Numbered from the stretch's first letter, positions 9,328 to 17,831 are shown. The stretch: DNA of 64,000 bases from Caballeronia pedi (GCF_001544915.2 NZ_FCOE02000019.1:62001-126000); one strand, 5' to 3'. Numbers and translations are program-made. The notes: generated by a model from the letters alone, not told the origin.

Positions 9328-9505
9328 GTCGTTTCCTTTTCAATCTCAGGATTCGAACGCGGCCCGCAATCCGGACGACACTTCACGCCGCCGGGAAGGG
9401 CGAGCACCCGGGCAACAGCTTGTTCCTTACAGATTTACTACCGATCCTTTGAGGTATAGCGGGGAGAAGGGTCGAATGCAAGTTTTGCGGCGGCCTCGCG
9501 AAAGG

Positions 9506-10573
9506 TCAGGCCACAGTCACCGGCACGCGGCGCGCGAGCGCGCACATCAGCTCGTAGCCGATGGTGCCGGACGGCTCGGCCACTTCATCGACCCTGACGT
9601 GCTCGCCCCACAGTTCCACCGCTGAACCGATGCTCGCCGCCGGGCACGGCGTGAGATCGACGGTGAGCATGTCCATCGACACACGCCCGACGACGCGCGT
9701 GCGCACGCCGTCGACCATCACGGGCGTGCCGGTCGGCGCGTGGCGCGGATAGCCGTCGGCGTAACCGCAGGCGACCACGCCGATTTTCATCGCGCGATCG
9801 GCCGTGAACGTGCGGCCATAGCCGATGGTCTCGCCCGCGTCGAGCGTCTGCACGCCGATGATGCGGCTTTCGAGCGTCATCGCGGCGCGCAGCGGGATGC
9901 CTTCGAGATGCCGCGCGCAGCCCGTCGGCGACGCGCCGTAGAGGATCGTGCCGGGCCGCACCCAGTCGCGATGCGCGCGCGGATGCCACAGCACCGCCGC
10001 CGAATTCGACAGCGAGCGCGTGCCGGGCAGATTGCGCGTGGCGGTGTCGAATTCGTCGATCTGCCAGTCGATCGCGCCGTCGTCCGCGTTGGCGAAGTGG
10101 CTCATCAGGCCGATCGAGCCAATCGCCTCGATATCCGACGCGCGCCTGTACGCGTCTTCGAACGCGCCGGGTCGATAGCCGAGCCGGTTCATGCCCGAGT
10201 TCATCTTCAGTTGAATGTCGATGCGCTCGCGCGGCCGCGCCGCTTTCAGCAACGCGAGCTGGTCGTTGCAATGAACCGTGACGGTGAGGCGGTGACGGTC
10301 CGCCGTCTCCACGTCGGCAGGCTCGAAAATGCCTTCGAGCAGGAGAATCGGCTTGGTCCAGCCGAGTTCGCGTACGCGCACGGCTTCGTCGAGATCGAGC
10401 AGCGCGATGCCGTCGGCGTCGGCGAGCGCCGGATAGATGCGCTCGATGCCGTGACCGTACGCATTCGCCTTGATCACGGACCAGACGCGCGAGGACGGCG
10501 CCGTGCGTTTGACGAGCTGAAGGTTCTGACGAATGGCGTCGAGATGGATGCGCGCGGAAATCGGACGTGGCAT
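9506..10573 (-). CDS. alr: Alanine racemase
   Basis: 355 residues. The PLP lysine is in VIKANAYGHG near residue 35; further family motifs are MSHFANADD, NSAAVLWHP, WVRPGTILYGASP and the catalytic Tyr region ETIGYGRTFTADR, then VGRVSMDMLTVDL. The enzyme interconverts L- and D-alanine for peptidoglycan; it could be the biosynthetic Alr or the catabolic DadX. No dadA lies beside it, which favours Alr. No convincing ribosome site precedes ATG 10573. The upstream AT-rich stretch at about 10620-10670 is the likely promoter region. Confidence 0.95.
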   Translation of the reverse strand: MPRPISARIHLDAIRQNLQLVKRTAPSSRVWSVIKANAYGHGIERIYPALADADGIALLDLDEAVRVRELGWTKPILLLEGIFEPADVETADRHRLTVTVHCNDQLALLKAARPRERIDIQLKMNSGMNRLGYRPGAFEDAYRRASDIEAIGSIGLMSHFANADDGAIDWQIDEFDTATRNLPGTRSLSNSAAVLWHPRAHRDWVRPGTILYGASPTGCARHLEGIPLRAAMTLESRIIGVQTLDAGETIGYGRTFTADRAMKIGVVACGYADGYPRHAPTGTPVMVDGVRTRVVGRVSMDMLTVDLTPCPAASIGSAVELWGEHVRVDEVAEPSGTIGYELMCALARRVPVTVA

Positions 10574-10706
10574 GACGTGCTGGATTCAGGGTTGAAGGCA
10601 GTGGAATGATGGATCGTATCGACCAAAAGGCAGTTGTTGTTATTTTATTTACGCCGATTTTTGGGCGAAACGCCTATCCATTCCAAAGCCTTCACGGCGC
10701 GCAGGC

Positions 10707-11276
10707 TCAGCTCAGATAGCCGAGATGCTCGGCGAGAATGACGCTGCCGACGCCGATCAGGATCAGCCCGCCGACGATCTCCGCCCGCTTGCCGATGGTC
10801 GCGCCGACCACTCGCCCGACCATCACGCCGATCGTCACCATCAGCATGGTCGCGAAGCCGATGGTCGCGGCGGTCGAGAAGATATCGACATCGATGAACG
10901 CGAGGCCCGCGCCGACCGCCATCGCATCGATGCTGGTCGCGAAGCCGGTGAGCGCGAGCACCCAGAACGAATGCGAGTTGGGCTTTTCGTCTTCGTGAAC
11001 CGCGCTGCCGAAGCCTTCGCGGATCATGCGCGCGCCGAGCAGACCCAGCAGGCCGAACGCGATCCAGTGATCCCAGGCCGTCACGTACTGCGCGGCCGCC
11101 TTGCCGAGCGCCCAGCCGACGAGCGGCGTCAGCGCTTCGATCACGCCGAAGATCACGCCGGTCTTCAGCGCTTCCGTGATGCGGGGTTTGTGCAGCGTCG
11201 CGCCCTTGCCGACAGCGGCAGCGAAGGCATCGGTGGACATGGCGAAAGCCAGAAAGATGGTGGAAGCGAGATTCAT
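10707..11276 (-). CDS. mntP: Manganese efflux pump MntP
   Basis: 189 residues from ATG 11276 (MNLASTIFLAFAMSTDAFAAAVGKG). Six membrane helices in two repeats, each with an acidic motif: AMSTDAFAAAVG and GFATSIDAMAVGAGLA, the latter carrying the conserved Asp needed for Mn2+ export in the family. The pump removes Mn2+ from the cytosol. A longer in-frame start at 11375 would read through the riboswitch and was rejected. The 5' leader carries a yybP-ykoY riboswitch, so expression should rise with Mn2+. Confidence 0.95.
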   Translation of the reverse strand: MNLASTIFLAFAMSTDAFAAAVGKGATLHKPRITEALKTGVIFGVIEALTPLVGWALGKAAAQYVTAWDHWIAFGLLGLLGARMIREGFGSAVHEDEKPNSHSFWVLALTGFATSIDAMAVGAGLAFIDVDIFSTAATIGFATMLMVTIGVMVGRVVGATIGKRAEIVGGLILIGVGSVILAEHLGYLS

Positions 11277-11344
11277 CGGGTAGCGCTCTGGTCGGGCAAG
11301 ACGGAACGACAGAACGCGCGCCCGACCGGTCGCGAATTCCGTCG

Positions 11345-11447
11345 ATGGTCTTGCCAACCTGTGATGGCTGCTCATGCCACGGTCCGAACGACCGAGCGTG
11401 TTGACATGAGCGCTTTCCCGGGCGGGAAAGCCGGCTACTCCCCAGCG
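11345..11447 (-). promoter_or_regulatory. yybP-ykoY (Mn2+) riboswitch in the mntP leader
   Basis: On the minus strand the leader contains, in order, GGGGAGTAGCCGGC (from 11443 down), a GC-rich hairpin (cttTCCCGcCCGGGAaag region, 11411-11430), CATGTCAACACG, a variable hairpin, TGGCATGAGCAGCC, and TTGGCAAGACC (ending near 11347). GGGGAGTAGC, TCAACA and GGCAAGACC are the conserved L1/L3 and junction elements of this class. The element ends ~70 nt before the mntP start. This class binds Mn2+ and in proteobacteria usually exposes the ribosome site. Boundaries are approximate. Confidence 0.9.
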
Positions 11448-11569
11448 AAGAAGTGAGAGATTAACACGGCTTGGCGACCGTTCCTGCGTTTGCGCGACCG
11501 CTTGGGGTACAGTGGGTGCGCAATGCCGCCGTTCTCACCTCATGCAGACCGCACCGTGTAGGAGGCACC

Positions 11570-12016
11570 ATGCAGCCAGCCCACCTGACTCAATCGGCCG
11601 CACGCGAAGCGGTCGAACGTCTCTATCGCGCGTTTTCCAGCAAGGATGTCGCGCTCCTGCGGCAAGCCGTCACGTCCGACTGGCAATACATCCCCGAGCC
11701 GCCCGGACAGACGCACGGCCCCGATCAGATGATCCCGATCTTCGAAGACCTCGCGACCGCGCTGCCCGACATGCGCATCGAGATTCTCGACATGCTGACG
11801 CAGGACGACCGCGTCGGCATTCGCGCCGAAGTGAGCGGCACGCAATCGGGCCCGCTGATGGGCATCGCCGCGACGAAGAAGCCGATTCGCTTCGCCATTC
11901 ACTCGTTTCACGAAATTCGCGACGGCCGCGTGTCGAAAACCTGGCATCTCGAAGACTGGCTGAGCGTGTTCCGTCAACTCGACGCCGTCCCGCCGAAGAT
12001 GAATCCGCCGGTCTAG
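11570..12016 (+). CDS. SnoaL-like / ester cyclase family protein (NTF2 fold)
   Basis: 148 residues. ATG 11570 is preceded by TAGGAGG with ideal spacing, which decides the start over an in-frame ATG at 11471. The sequence has the SnoaL-like pattern: helix EAVERLYRAFSSKDVALL, then YIPEPPGQTHGPDQM, a central IEILDMLTQDDRVGIRAEVSG sheet and FAIHSFHEIRDGRVSKTWHLEDW. These small alpha+beta-barrel proteins include polyketide cyclases and many uncharacterised steroid-isomerase-like proteins; no function can be assigned here. Its stop overlaps by 4 bp that of the convergent gene. Confidence 0.82.
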   Translation: MQPAHLTQSAAREAVERLYRAFSSKDVALLRQAVTSDWQYIPEPPGQTHGPDQMIPIFEDLATALPDMRIEILDMLTQDDRVGIRAEVSGTQSGPLMGIAATKKPIRFAIHSFHEIRDGRVSKTWHLEDWLSVFRQLDAVPPKMNPPV

Positions 12017-12486
12017 GCGCGGCGCAATCCGGGCCGCGCGCCCATCGGCGCATTCAGACGCAGGACGTGCTCCACACACAATCCGACGAGCGTCGCGTCG
12101 AGCCGCTCCAGTTCGCGAGCGGCCTCGCGCAAGGCGGGCGCATCGGTGCCGAAGGAATCGAAGAACAGCAATTCACGCTGACGCGCCGCCTCGCGCGCCG
12201 CCTGCACGGCCGCGCTCAACTCACGCATACGCGCAAATCCCGCCGCGCGCGCCTTTTTCTCCAGCAAGCCGACGAGCACCTCGAACGCGCGCGGCTCATT
12301 GCGCGTGGACCGTGCTCGGGCATCGTCGAATAACGAGAGAAAGCGCAGCACGCTGCCCTGCAGCCGACGATGCGCATCCACGAGATCGCGCAACGATTCG
12401 GCGCGCTCATGATCCTGCGCCGCCTTCACCGTGGTGATGGTCGCGCCGTAGCCGCGCTCGTTGATGTCGATGGATGGTGTAAGCAT
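12013..12486 (-). CDS. Hypothetical helical protein (157 aa)
   Basis: Unrecognised. Start chosen at ATG 12486 (MLTPSIDINERGYGAT); 12498 adds MPGI. The chain is almost all helical: Arg/Glu/Ala-rich segments near residues 20-60 (HERAESLRDLVDAHRRLQ) and 70-110, with no signal peptide or membrane span. Codon use and GC match the neighbours, and the frame is maintained without the Arg-rich signature of a shadow ORF. A 16-bp perfect palindrome lies 25 bp upstream of the start (12511-12526) and is probably its promoter or operator. A soluble cytosolic four-helix type protein is my best guess. Confidence 0.55.
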   Translation of the reverse strand: MLTPSIDINERGYGATITTVKAAQDHERAESLRDLVDAHRRLQGSVLRFLSLFDDARARSTRNEPRAFEVLVGLLEKKARAAGFARMRELSAAVQAAREAARQRELLFFDSFGTDAPALREAARELERLDATLVGLCVEHVLRLNAPMGARPGLRRA

Positions 12487-12510
12487 GATGCCGGGCAAAT
12501 CGGTTCGCTA

Positions 12511-12526
12511 TATATTCATGAATATA
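12511..12526. promoter_or_regulatory. 16-bp perfect AT-rich palindrome (candidate operator/promoter)
   Basis: TATATTCATGAATATA is a perfect palindrome in an otherwise GC-rich region, 25-40 bp upstream of the minus-strand gene that starts at 12486. The TATATT/TATATA ends could serve as a -10 element, so a dimeric repressor bound here would block that promoter. The regulator is not identified. Confidence 0.5.
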
Positions 12527-12623
12527 ACGCATCCGGTTTCCCGCGCGCTAGGCGGTTCGTTGTTTCGCGCGCGCAGACTGGCCGTTTCCGAAAAAGAAAA
12601 TTGTTGCAGCGCGTCGTCTGTGC

Positions 12624-12660
12624 TAACCTAGGGTTATTACCTAGTTAGTTACCCCTAGTA
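12624..12660 (+). repeat. Three short CCTAG direct repeats upstream of the 44-aa ORF
   Basis: CCTAG begins at 12627, 12640 and 12654, i.e. every 13-14 bp, separated by TTA-rich spacers (GGGTTATTA, TTAGTTACC). CTAG is rare in such genomes, so three copies in 32 bp just ahead of a gene stand out. It may be an operator array or part of the promoter. Confidence 0.4.
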
Positions 12661-12671
12661 CGGAGCCCGCC

Positions 12672-12806
12672 ATGGGAATCATCGCTGCCACGCCGATCGC
12701 CCTCGTTTCCTTCATCGCCGCCAAGCTGCGCACCGCCGCGCGCGACGCCCTCAAGACGCGCGCGAAGGTCAGCGCGCTGATGGCCGAAGCCTATCGCCGC
12801 GCGTAA
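12672..12806 (+). CDS. Small ORF, 44 aa, hydrophobic/amphipathic peptide
   Basis: ATG 12672 follows CGGAG at a spacing of 6 nt. The peptide begins MGIIAATPIALVSFIAAKLR and continues with an Ala/Arg/Lys-rich amphipathic helix to YRRA. The hydrophobic N-terminus suggests a membrane-associated small protein. The sequence just upstream has three CCTAG repeats (12627-12658) and is much richer in A/T than the surroundings, as expected for a promoter. It converges with gcd (10 bp between stops). Coding status rests only on the ribosome site, codon bias and position. Confidence 0.5.
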   Translation: MGIIAATPIALVSFIAAKLRTAARDALKTRAKVSALMAEAYRRA

Positions 12807-12816
12807 GGTCAAAGCC

Positions 12817-15321
12817 TCATTGCAACGTATAGGCGATCACGTAATCGCCTGCCTTCGTGCCGAGCGAGCCATGCCCGCCCGCCGTCACGAGCAGATACTG
12901 CTTGCCGCTCGCATCGGCATAGCTCATCGGTGTGGACTGGCCGCCTGCCGGCAGCCGCGCCTCCCAGAGCTTCCTGCCGTCGCGCACGTCGTACGCGCGT
13001 ACGTACTGATCGAGCGTGCCCGTCAGAAATGCCACGCCGCCCGCCGTCACGATGGTGCCGCCCAGACTCGGCACGCCGAGCGGCATCGGAATGGGCAGCG
13101 GCGCGCTATCGACGATCGTGCCGTTCTTGTGCATCCACGCGATCTTGTTGGTGCGCAGATCGACGCCCGCCATAAAGCCCCACGGCGGCGCCTGGCACGG
13201 AATGCCCAGCGGCGAGAGAAATGCGCTGATTTCATAGGCATACGGCGTGCCGCGCGCCTGCTTAATGCCGCTCGTCTCGCTCGTGCTGGTCGCGCCTTCC
13301 TGTAGCTTTTCGCGCGGAATCAGCTTCGACGTGAACGCCATGTAATCCGGATTCGCGATCAGAATCTGCCGCACCGGATCGACGGAAATCCCGCCCCAGT
13401 CGAACACGCCGAAGTTGCCGGGAAATACCAGCGTGCCCTGCTCGGACGGCGGCGTGAACGGTCCGTCGTAGCGCAGGCTCCTGAACTTGATGCGGCACCA
13501 GAGCTGATCGAACGGCGTCGTGCCCCACATGTCCGCTTCCGTCACGCGGGGCGGATTGAAATTGAGCGCGGAGACGGCTTGCGTCGGCGCGGTGTGGTCG
13601 CCCTTCGCCGCGCCTTGCGGCACCGGCACCTCGGTGACCGGCACGATCGGCTGCCCGGTTTCACGGTTCAGCACGTAGATGCTGCCCTGTTTCGTCGATG
13701 CGATCACCGCCGGCTGCATGCCCTGCGCCGTCTGCAAATCGACGAGCGTCGGCTGCCCGCCGACATCCATGTCCCACAGATCGTGATGCGTGAACTGGCG
13801 GTTCCAGCGCAGCTTGCCCGTCGCGGCATCGAGCGCGACGAGGCCCGCCGCGAACTTTTCCGCCTGCGGCGTGCGCTCGCCGCCCCACTGATCGGGCGTC
13901 TGATTGCCCATCGGCAGATAGATCATGCCGCGCTTTTCATCGACGCTGAACATCGACCACATGTTCGGCGAATTGCGCACATAGGTGCCGCCCGGCGCGA
14001 TCGGCTCGGTGGCGTCCGGGTTGCCCGGGTCCCAGTTCCAGACGAGATGGCCGTCGTTGACGTCGAACGCGCGGATCACGCCCGAAGGCTCGTTGTTCGA
14101 TTCGTTGTCGGTGACATGGCCGCCGACGATCACCAGATTGCGAAACACCGCCGGCGGTGATGTCGAGTAATAGCCGCCCGGCGTGAACGGGCCGATGTTC
14201 GCGCGCAGATCGATCGCGCCGTTCTTGCCGAAGCTCGCGCACGGCTTGCCGGTTTCCGCATCGAGCGCGATCAGGCGGGCGTCGGCGGTCGGAAGGAACA
14301 GGCGGCGCGGACATTCGGCGAGCGCCGTCGTTTGCGCCGGCGTCTGCACGGGCGCGGCGGGCTCGGAAGCCGCCTGCGGTTCGGAAGCCGCAACCGCTTC
14401 ACTCGCCTCGGCGGGCGCGGACGCGGCCACCGCCTCCGATGCCACCGCGGCAGGCATGGCATGCACGGCGGCATCGTAATAAGCGACGCCCCGGCAGGTC
14501 ATGTGCTCCCAATGCTTGAACCCGATCGGGCTCTGAATCTGCGGATCGAAGCGCCATTTTTCCTTGCCGCTCGCCGCATCGAGCGCAATCACCTTGCTGT
14601 GCGGCGTGCAGAGGAAAATCGTGTCGCCGACCTTGAGCGGCGTGTTTTCGTCGGTGGTCTCGGTGGGATCGCCGGGGCCGGGCATGTCGCCGGTGCGATA
14701 CGTCCACGCGACTTTCAACTGATGCGCGTTCTCCGGCGTGATCTGCGCAAGCGGCGCATAGCGCTGCGCCAGCGGCGATCCGCCATAGTCGATCCAGTCG
14801 CCAGGCTGACGTCCGGTCGCGGCGTTGGAATCGGCCTGATTCGCATCGGCGGCCACGTTCACGTCGATACGGCCGTGCCGGTCATGCGGATCGTGGAAAT
14901 ACGTGCCGGCGCCGAGCAGCAGCGCAAGCACGATCGCCGCCGCGAGCGGCGTACGCGCGGCGCGCGCGGTGGAAGGCGGACCGAACAGCGCGCCGCGATG
15001 CACGAACGGAATCAGCAGCCAGAGCGCGAGCAGCACCCAGATCCACAAGCGCGGCATCAATTGCCAGAAATCGAAGCGCACTTCGAAGACAGCCCAGATG
15101 GTCGATCCGAACAGCACGAGCGCGAACAGCAGGAGCGCGGAGCGCCGCCGGATCAGCAGCAAAAGCCCCGTCAGAACGATGGCCGCGCCCGCGATCGCGT
15201 AGTACCACGATCCTTTCACCGTCACGAGATACGCGCCGCCCGCCGCCAGCAGCGCGCCGAGCACGATGAACACGATGGCCGTAAAGAACGTGAGCGGATG
15301 AAGTCTTCCGTTGCCAGCCAT
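12817..15321 (-). CDS. gcd: Membrane-bound PQQ-dependent glucose/quinate-type dehydrogenase
   Basis: 834 residues; GGAGGG precedes ATG 15321. Residues ~10-140 hold five membrane helices (Gcd/QuiA N-domain), followed by an eight-bladed PQQ propeller in the periplasm: VAWTYRTGDMPG, AECPRRLFLPTADARLIALDA, DLWDMDVGGQPTLVDL, LNRETGQPIVPVTEVPVPQG and the C-terminal PAGGQSTPMSYA...YLLVTAGGHGSLGTK. The enzyme oxidises aldoses (or quinate/shikimate) in the periplasm and passes electrons to ubiquinone. Glucose is favoured by the overall pattern, quinate not excluded. A low-complexity Ala/Ser/Glu/Pro insert of ~40 residues lies near residues 290-330, where compact homologues have a short loop. Confidence 0.92.
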   Translation of the reverse strand: MAGNGRLHPLTFFTAIVFIVLGALLAAGGAYLVTVKGSWYYAIAGAAIVLTGLLLLIRRRSALLLFALVLFGSTIWAVFEVRFDFWQLMPRLWIWVLLALWLLIPFVHRGALFGPPSTARAARTPLAAAIVLALLLGAGTYFHDPHDRHGRIDVNVAADANQADSNAATGRQPGDWIDYGGSPLAQRYAPLAQITPENAHQLKVAWTYRTGDMPGPGDPTETTDENTPLKVGDTIFLCTPHSKVIALDAASGKEKWRFDPQIQSPIGFKHWEHMTCRGVAYYDAAVHAMPAAVASEAVAASAPAEASEAVAASEPQAASEPAAPVQTPAQTTALAECPRRLFLPTADARLIALDAETGKPCASFGKNGAIDLRANIGPFTPGGYYSTSPPAVFRNLVIVGGHVTDNESNNEPSGVIRAFDVNDGHLVWNWDPGNPDATEPIAPGGTYVRNSPNMWSMFSVDEKRGMIYLPMGNQTPDQWGGERTPQAEKFAAGLVALDAATGKLRWNRQFTHHDLWDMDVGGQPTLVDLQTAQGMQPAVIASTKQGSIYVLNRETGQPIVPVTEVPVPQGAAKGDHTAPTQAVSALNFNPPRVTEADMWGTTPFDQLWCRIKFRSLRYDGPFTPPSEQGTLVFPGNFGVFDWGGISVDPVRQILIANPDYMAFTSKLIPREKLQEGATSTSETSGIKQARGTPYAYEISAFLSPLGIPCQAPPWGFMAGVDLRTNKIAWMHKNGTIVDSAPLPIPMPLGVPSLGGTIVTAGGVAFLTGTLDQYVRAYDVRDGRKLWEARLPAGGQSTPMSYADASGKQYLLVTAGGHGSLGTKAGDYVIAYTLQ

Positions 15322-15476
15322 GCTGAAACCCTCCGTGACGATGAATGGCGGAACACGGCCGCGGGCGGTCGTGGTTCGGGCGCTGTCGCGTCGTGGGAGA
15401 GAGCAATCGTTGTGCCGTTCGGCGGGAGAAACGCGTGCGAGGAGTGCTTACAAACGACTTTCTCGCGATTCAGCGA

Positions 15477-15800
15477 TCAGAGCCGCCGCGGCCATAGACC
15501 GCCCGGCAGGCTCACGGGAATGACGCCGGCGACGAACGCCGCCTTCAGATCGGCGCGTTCGGAAAAGCGCGGCGAGTCGAACCATGTCAGGAATTCATCG
15601 CGCCAGTTGCCCCACGCGTTCTCGTCGAAATCGAAATCCTCGTCGATCCGGCCGTTGTCGCGCAGATAGGCGCCGACCACTTTCGTGCCGTTCCAGTACG
15701 CGACGGCCACGTCCGTCAGATCGGCGGTCATGCCACGCGGAAGATCGCGCAGCAGCATCGCGACGTGCGCTTTGAACGATTCGAATTCGGTCGGTTTCAT
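15477..15800 (-). CDS. Hypothetical acidic protein (107 aa)
   Basis: Not recognised. ATG 15800 (MKPTEFESFKAHVAMLL) is preceded by CGGAGC at good spacing; ATG 15839 would add 13 residues. The C-terminal half is acidic and aromatic (DEDFDFDENAWGNWRDEFLTWFDSPRF), no signal peptide or membrane span. It lies 52 bp after an 82-residue unknown gene in the same direction; the two look like an operon of small cytosolic proteins. Confidence 0.6.
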   Translation of the reverse strand: MKPTEFESFKAHVAMLLRDLPRGMTADLTDVAVAYWNGTKVVGAYLRDNGRIDEDFDFDENAWGNWRDEFLTWFDSPRFSERADLKAAFVAGVIPVSLPGGLWPRRL

Positions 15801-15852
15801 CGCGTGCTCCGCGTCAAAAAGTGCGTGGAAAACCTGCATGCGGTGTGCTCGT

Positions 15853-16101
15853 TCAACCGAACACGCCCTTGTTCAAATCCTTCTCGAACGCGGCCGTCCA
15901 TTCGGTGCCGTGTCCAATGCGATATTCGCGTTCCTTCAGCGTGGAACGTCGCGTAATGGTGACGGTGCCCTGCAGCGGATAGACATCGTCCACGACATCG
16001 GACGCCCCGCCTTCCGCCACGAGAAAATCGCTTTCGTCGAGCCGGTGGCGCGCGAGAATAGCGAGAAACTCCGCTTTCTCGTCCGGTGCCATCACTGTCA
16101 T
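15853..16101 (-). CDS. Hypothetical protein (82 aa)
   Basis: Not recognised. ATG 16101 (MTVMAPDEKAEFLAILARHRL) has GGAGG five bases before it, inside the codons of a longer in-frame option starting at 16113. The sequence ends with a beta-rich part (GTVTITRRSTLKEREYRIGHGTEW is broken by charged turns) and NKGVFG. It resembles the small, uncharacterised helical-plus-sheet proteins common in this group. Probably co-transcribed with the 107-aa gene downstream. Confidence 0.6.
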   Translation of the reverse strand: MTVMAPDEKAEFLAILARHRLDESDFLVAEGGASDVVDDVYPLQGTVTITRRSTLKEREYRIGHGTEWTAAFEKDLNKGVFG

Positions 16102-16249
16102 CACGGCCTCCATGATCGAACGCTGCTCTCTTCAAAGTAGCACACGCGCGGCGGAAAGTCGGCGCATATCTTGCGACGAGCGCGGCGGGGCGCACGCGCG
16201 CGCAATGAACGCGCGTGCCGATTCTTTTTCCGATGAGGAGCCGATATCG

Positions 16250-16621
16250 ATGAATCGCGGATCAAACTTTCTGGTCGCGGCGGCGTTCGCCGTCTGCACG
16301 CATGCGCAGGCCGACGATGCCGTCTGCGGCACGCTCGAAAGCGCGACCAACGGCCAGGGCGGCATGATCGCGCTGCGCGAAGGGGAAAGCGTGAATTTCT
16401 GGCGCGGCGGCGCCGTGAGTCACGGCGCGCTGCATGTCTACAAGGACGGCGAGGTGTATCGCGTGTACTGGCAGCCGGAAGGAAGCGGCGACCTGTATGT
16501 GCTCGCGAACGAAGGCACGACCAGCGTGCGGCTCATCCTGACGCCGCCGCGCGGCACGAAAGTGGACACGGGACCGGGCAGCCTGCCGCCGCAGAAAGTG
16601 CTGTCGTGTCCCGCGCTGTAA
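16250..16621 (+). CDS. Secreted hypothetical protein (123 aa)
   Basis: ATG 16250 follows GATGAGGAG, which decides the start over ATG 16205. The N-terminus MNRGSNFLVAAAFAVCTHAQADD is a signal peptide with a probable cut after HAQA, so the product is periplasmic. The mature part has two Cys (VCGTLE and LSCPAL), likely a disulfide, and a beta-rich core (VSHGALHVYKDGEVYRVYW). Family not recognised. It converges with tyrB (10 bp between stops). Confidence 0.65.
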   Translation: MNRGSNFLVAAAFAVCTHAQADDAVCGTLESATNGQGGMIALREGESVNFWRGGAVSHGALHVYKDGEVYRVYWQPEGSGDLYVLANEGTTSVRLILTPPRGTKVDTGPGSLPPQKVLSCPAL

Positions 16622-16631
16622 ATTAACGTGC

Positions 16632-17831
16632 TTACTTCGCTGCAAGCACCTTGCCGATCGCCTCGGCGACTACCTGCACGTTGCTGTCGTTCAGGCCCGC
16701 GACGCACATGCGGCCCGAGCGCAGGATGTACACGCCGAATTCCTCCTTGAGACGGTCCGCCTGCTCCGCGACCAGACCCGTGTACGTGAACATGCCGCGC
16801 TGCTTGACATAGCGCGTGAGCATTTCGCCGCGCACGTGATCCTTCAAGCCGTCGTGAATCGCCTGGCGCATGCGCGCGATGCGCTGACACATCGACGCGA
16901 GTTCTTCCTGCCACGACTGCCTGAGCGCCGGCGTGTTCAGCACGTGCGTGACGATCTTCGCGCCGTGCGTCGGCGGATTGCTGTAGTTCGCGCGCACCGC
17001 GCTCGTCAGTTGGCCGAGCACGCGGTCGGCTTCGGCGGCGTCGTCGCAGATCACATGCAGGCCGCCGCAACGCTCGCCGTACAGCGAGAAATTCTTCGAG
17101 AACGAATTCGCGACGAACGCCGGCACGCCACGGCGCGCGAGTTCGCGCACGGCGAACGCGTCGTCGTCGAGGCCAGCGCCGAAGCCCTGATACGCCATGT
17201 CGACGAACGGCAGCAGATCGCGTTTCTGCAGCACGTCGATGAGCTTCACCCACTGCGCCTCGTCGAGATCGACGCCCGTCGGGTTATGGCAGCACGCATG
17301 CAGCAGCACGACGCTCTTCGCGGGCAACTTGTCGATGCCGTCGAGCATCGCGTCGAAGCGAAGGCCGCCGGTGGCTTCGTCGTAGTACGGATACGTGTTC
17401 ACTTCGAAGCCCGCGCGCTCGAAGATGAAGCGGTGGTTCTCCCACGTCGGATCGCTCACCCACACTTTCGATTGCGGGAAATAGCGCTTGATGAAATCGG
17501 CGCCCACTTTCAACGCGCCCGAACCGCCGAGCGTCTGCACGCTGGCGATACGTCCGTCCGCGCGCGGCGGGCTGTCGTGGCCGAACACGAGCGCCTGCAC
17601 GGCATCGCGATAATGCGCGAAACCGGCCATCGGCAGATAAGGTTTCGCGCCGGGTTCCTTCGCGATCGACAGTTCCGCTTCACGCACCGCGTGCATCACG
17701 GGCAGGCGGCCTTCGTCGTCGAAGTAGATGCCGATGCTCAGGTTGACCTTGTTGGTGCGCGGGTCCTTCTGAAAGTTTTCGTTCAGCGAGAGGATCGGGT
17801 CGCCGGGATAGGCATCGATATGTTCGAACAT
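16632..17831 (-). CDS. tyrB: Aromatic-amino-acid aminotransferase
   Basis: 399 residues, class I aminotransferase of the AspC/TyrB subgroup: start MFEHIDAYPGDPILSLNENF, YLPMAGFAHYR, QTLGGSGALKVGADF, WVSDPTWENHRFIF, HACCHNPTGVDL, the PLP lysine in NSFSKNFSLYGER and the C-terminal Arg in LRSGRMCVAGLN. It transaminates tyrosine, phenylalanine and aspartate with 2-oxoglutarate. It begins 25 bp after the aromatic permease aroP, forming an uptake-plus-transamination operon; this context favours TyrB over AspC. Confidence 0.93.
   Translation of the reverse strand: MFEHIDAYPGDPILSLNENFQKDPRTNKVNLSIGIYFDDEGRLPVMHAVREAELSIAKEPGAKPYLPMAGFAHYRDAVQALVFGHDSPPRADGRIASVQTLGGSGALKVGADFIKRYFPQSKVWVSDPTWENHRFIFERAGFEVNTYPYYDEATGGLRFDAMLDGIDKLPAKSVVLLHACCHNPTGVDLDEAQWVKLIDVLQKRDLLPFVDMAYQGFGAGLDDDAFAVRELARRGVPAFVANSFSKNFSLYGERCGGLHVICDDAAEADRVLGQLTSAVRANYSNPPTHGAKIVTHVLNTPALRQSWQEELASMCQRIARMRQAIHDGLKDHVRGEMLTRYVKQRGMFTYTGLVAEQADRLKEEFGVYILRSGRMCVAGLNDSNVQVVAEAIGKVLAAK

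Noticed and set aside
7405..9459. 684-codon plus-strand open frame
   Set aside because: Arg/His/Glu-rich, antisense to the well-conserved lactate permease; a typical shadow frame of high-GC coding DNA.
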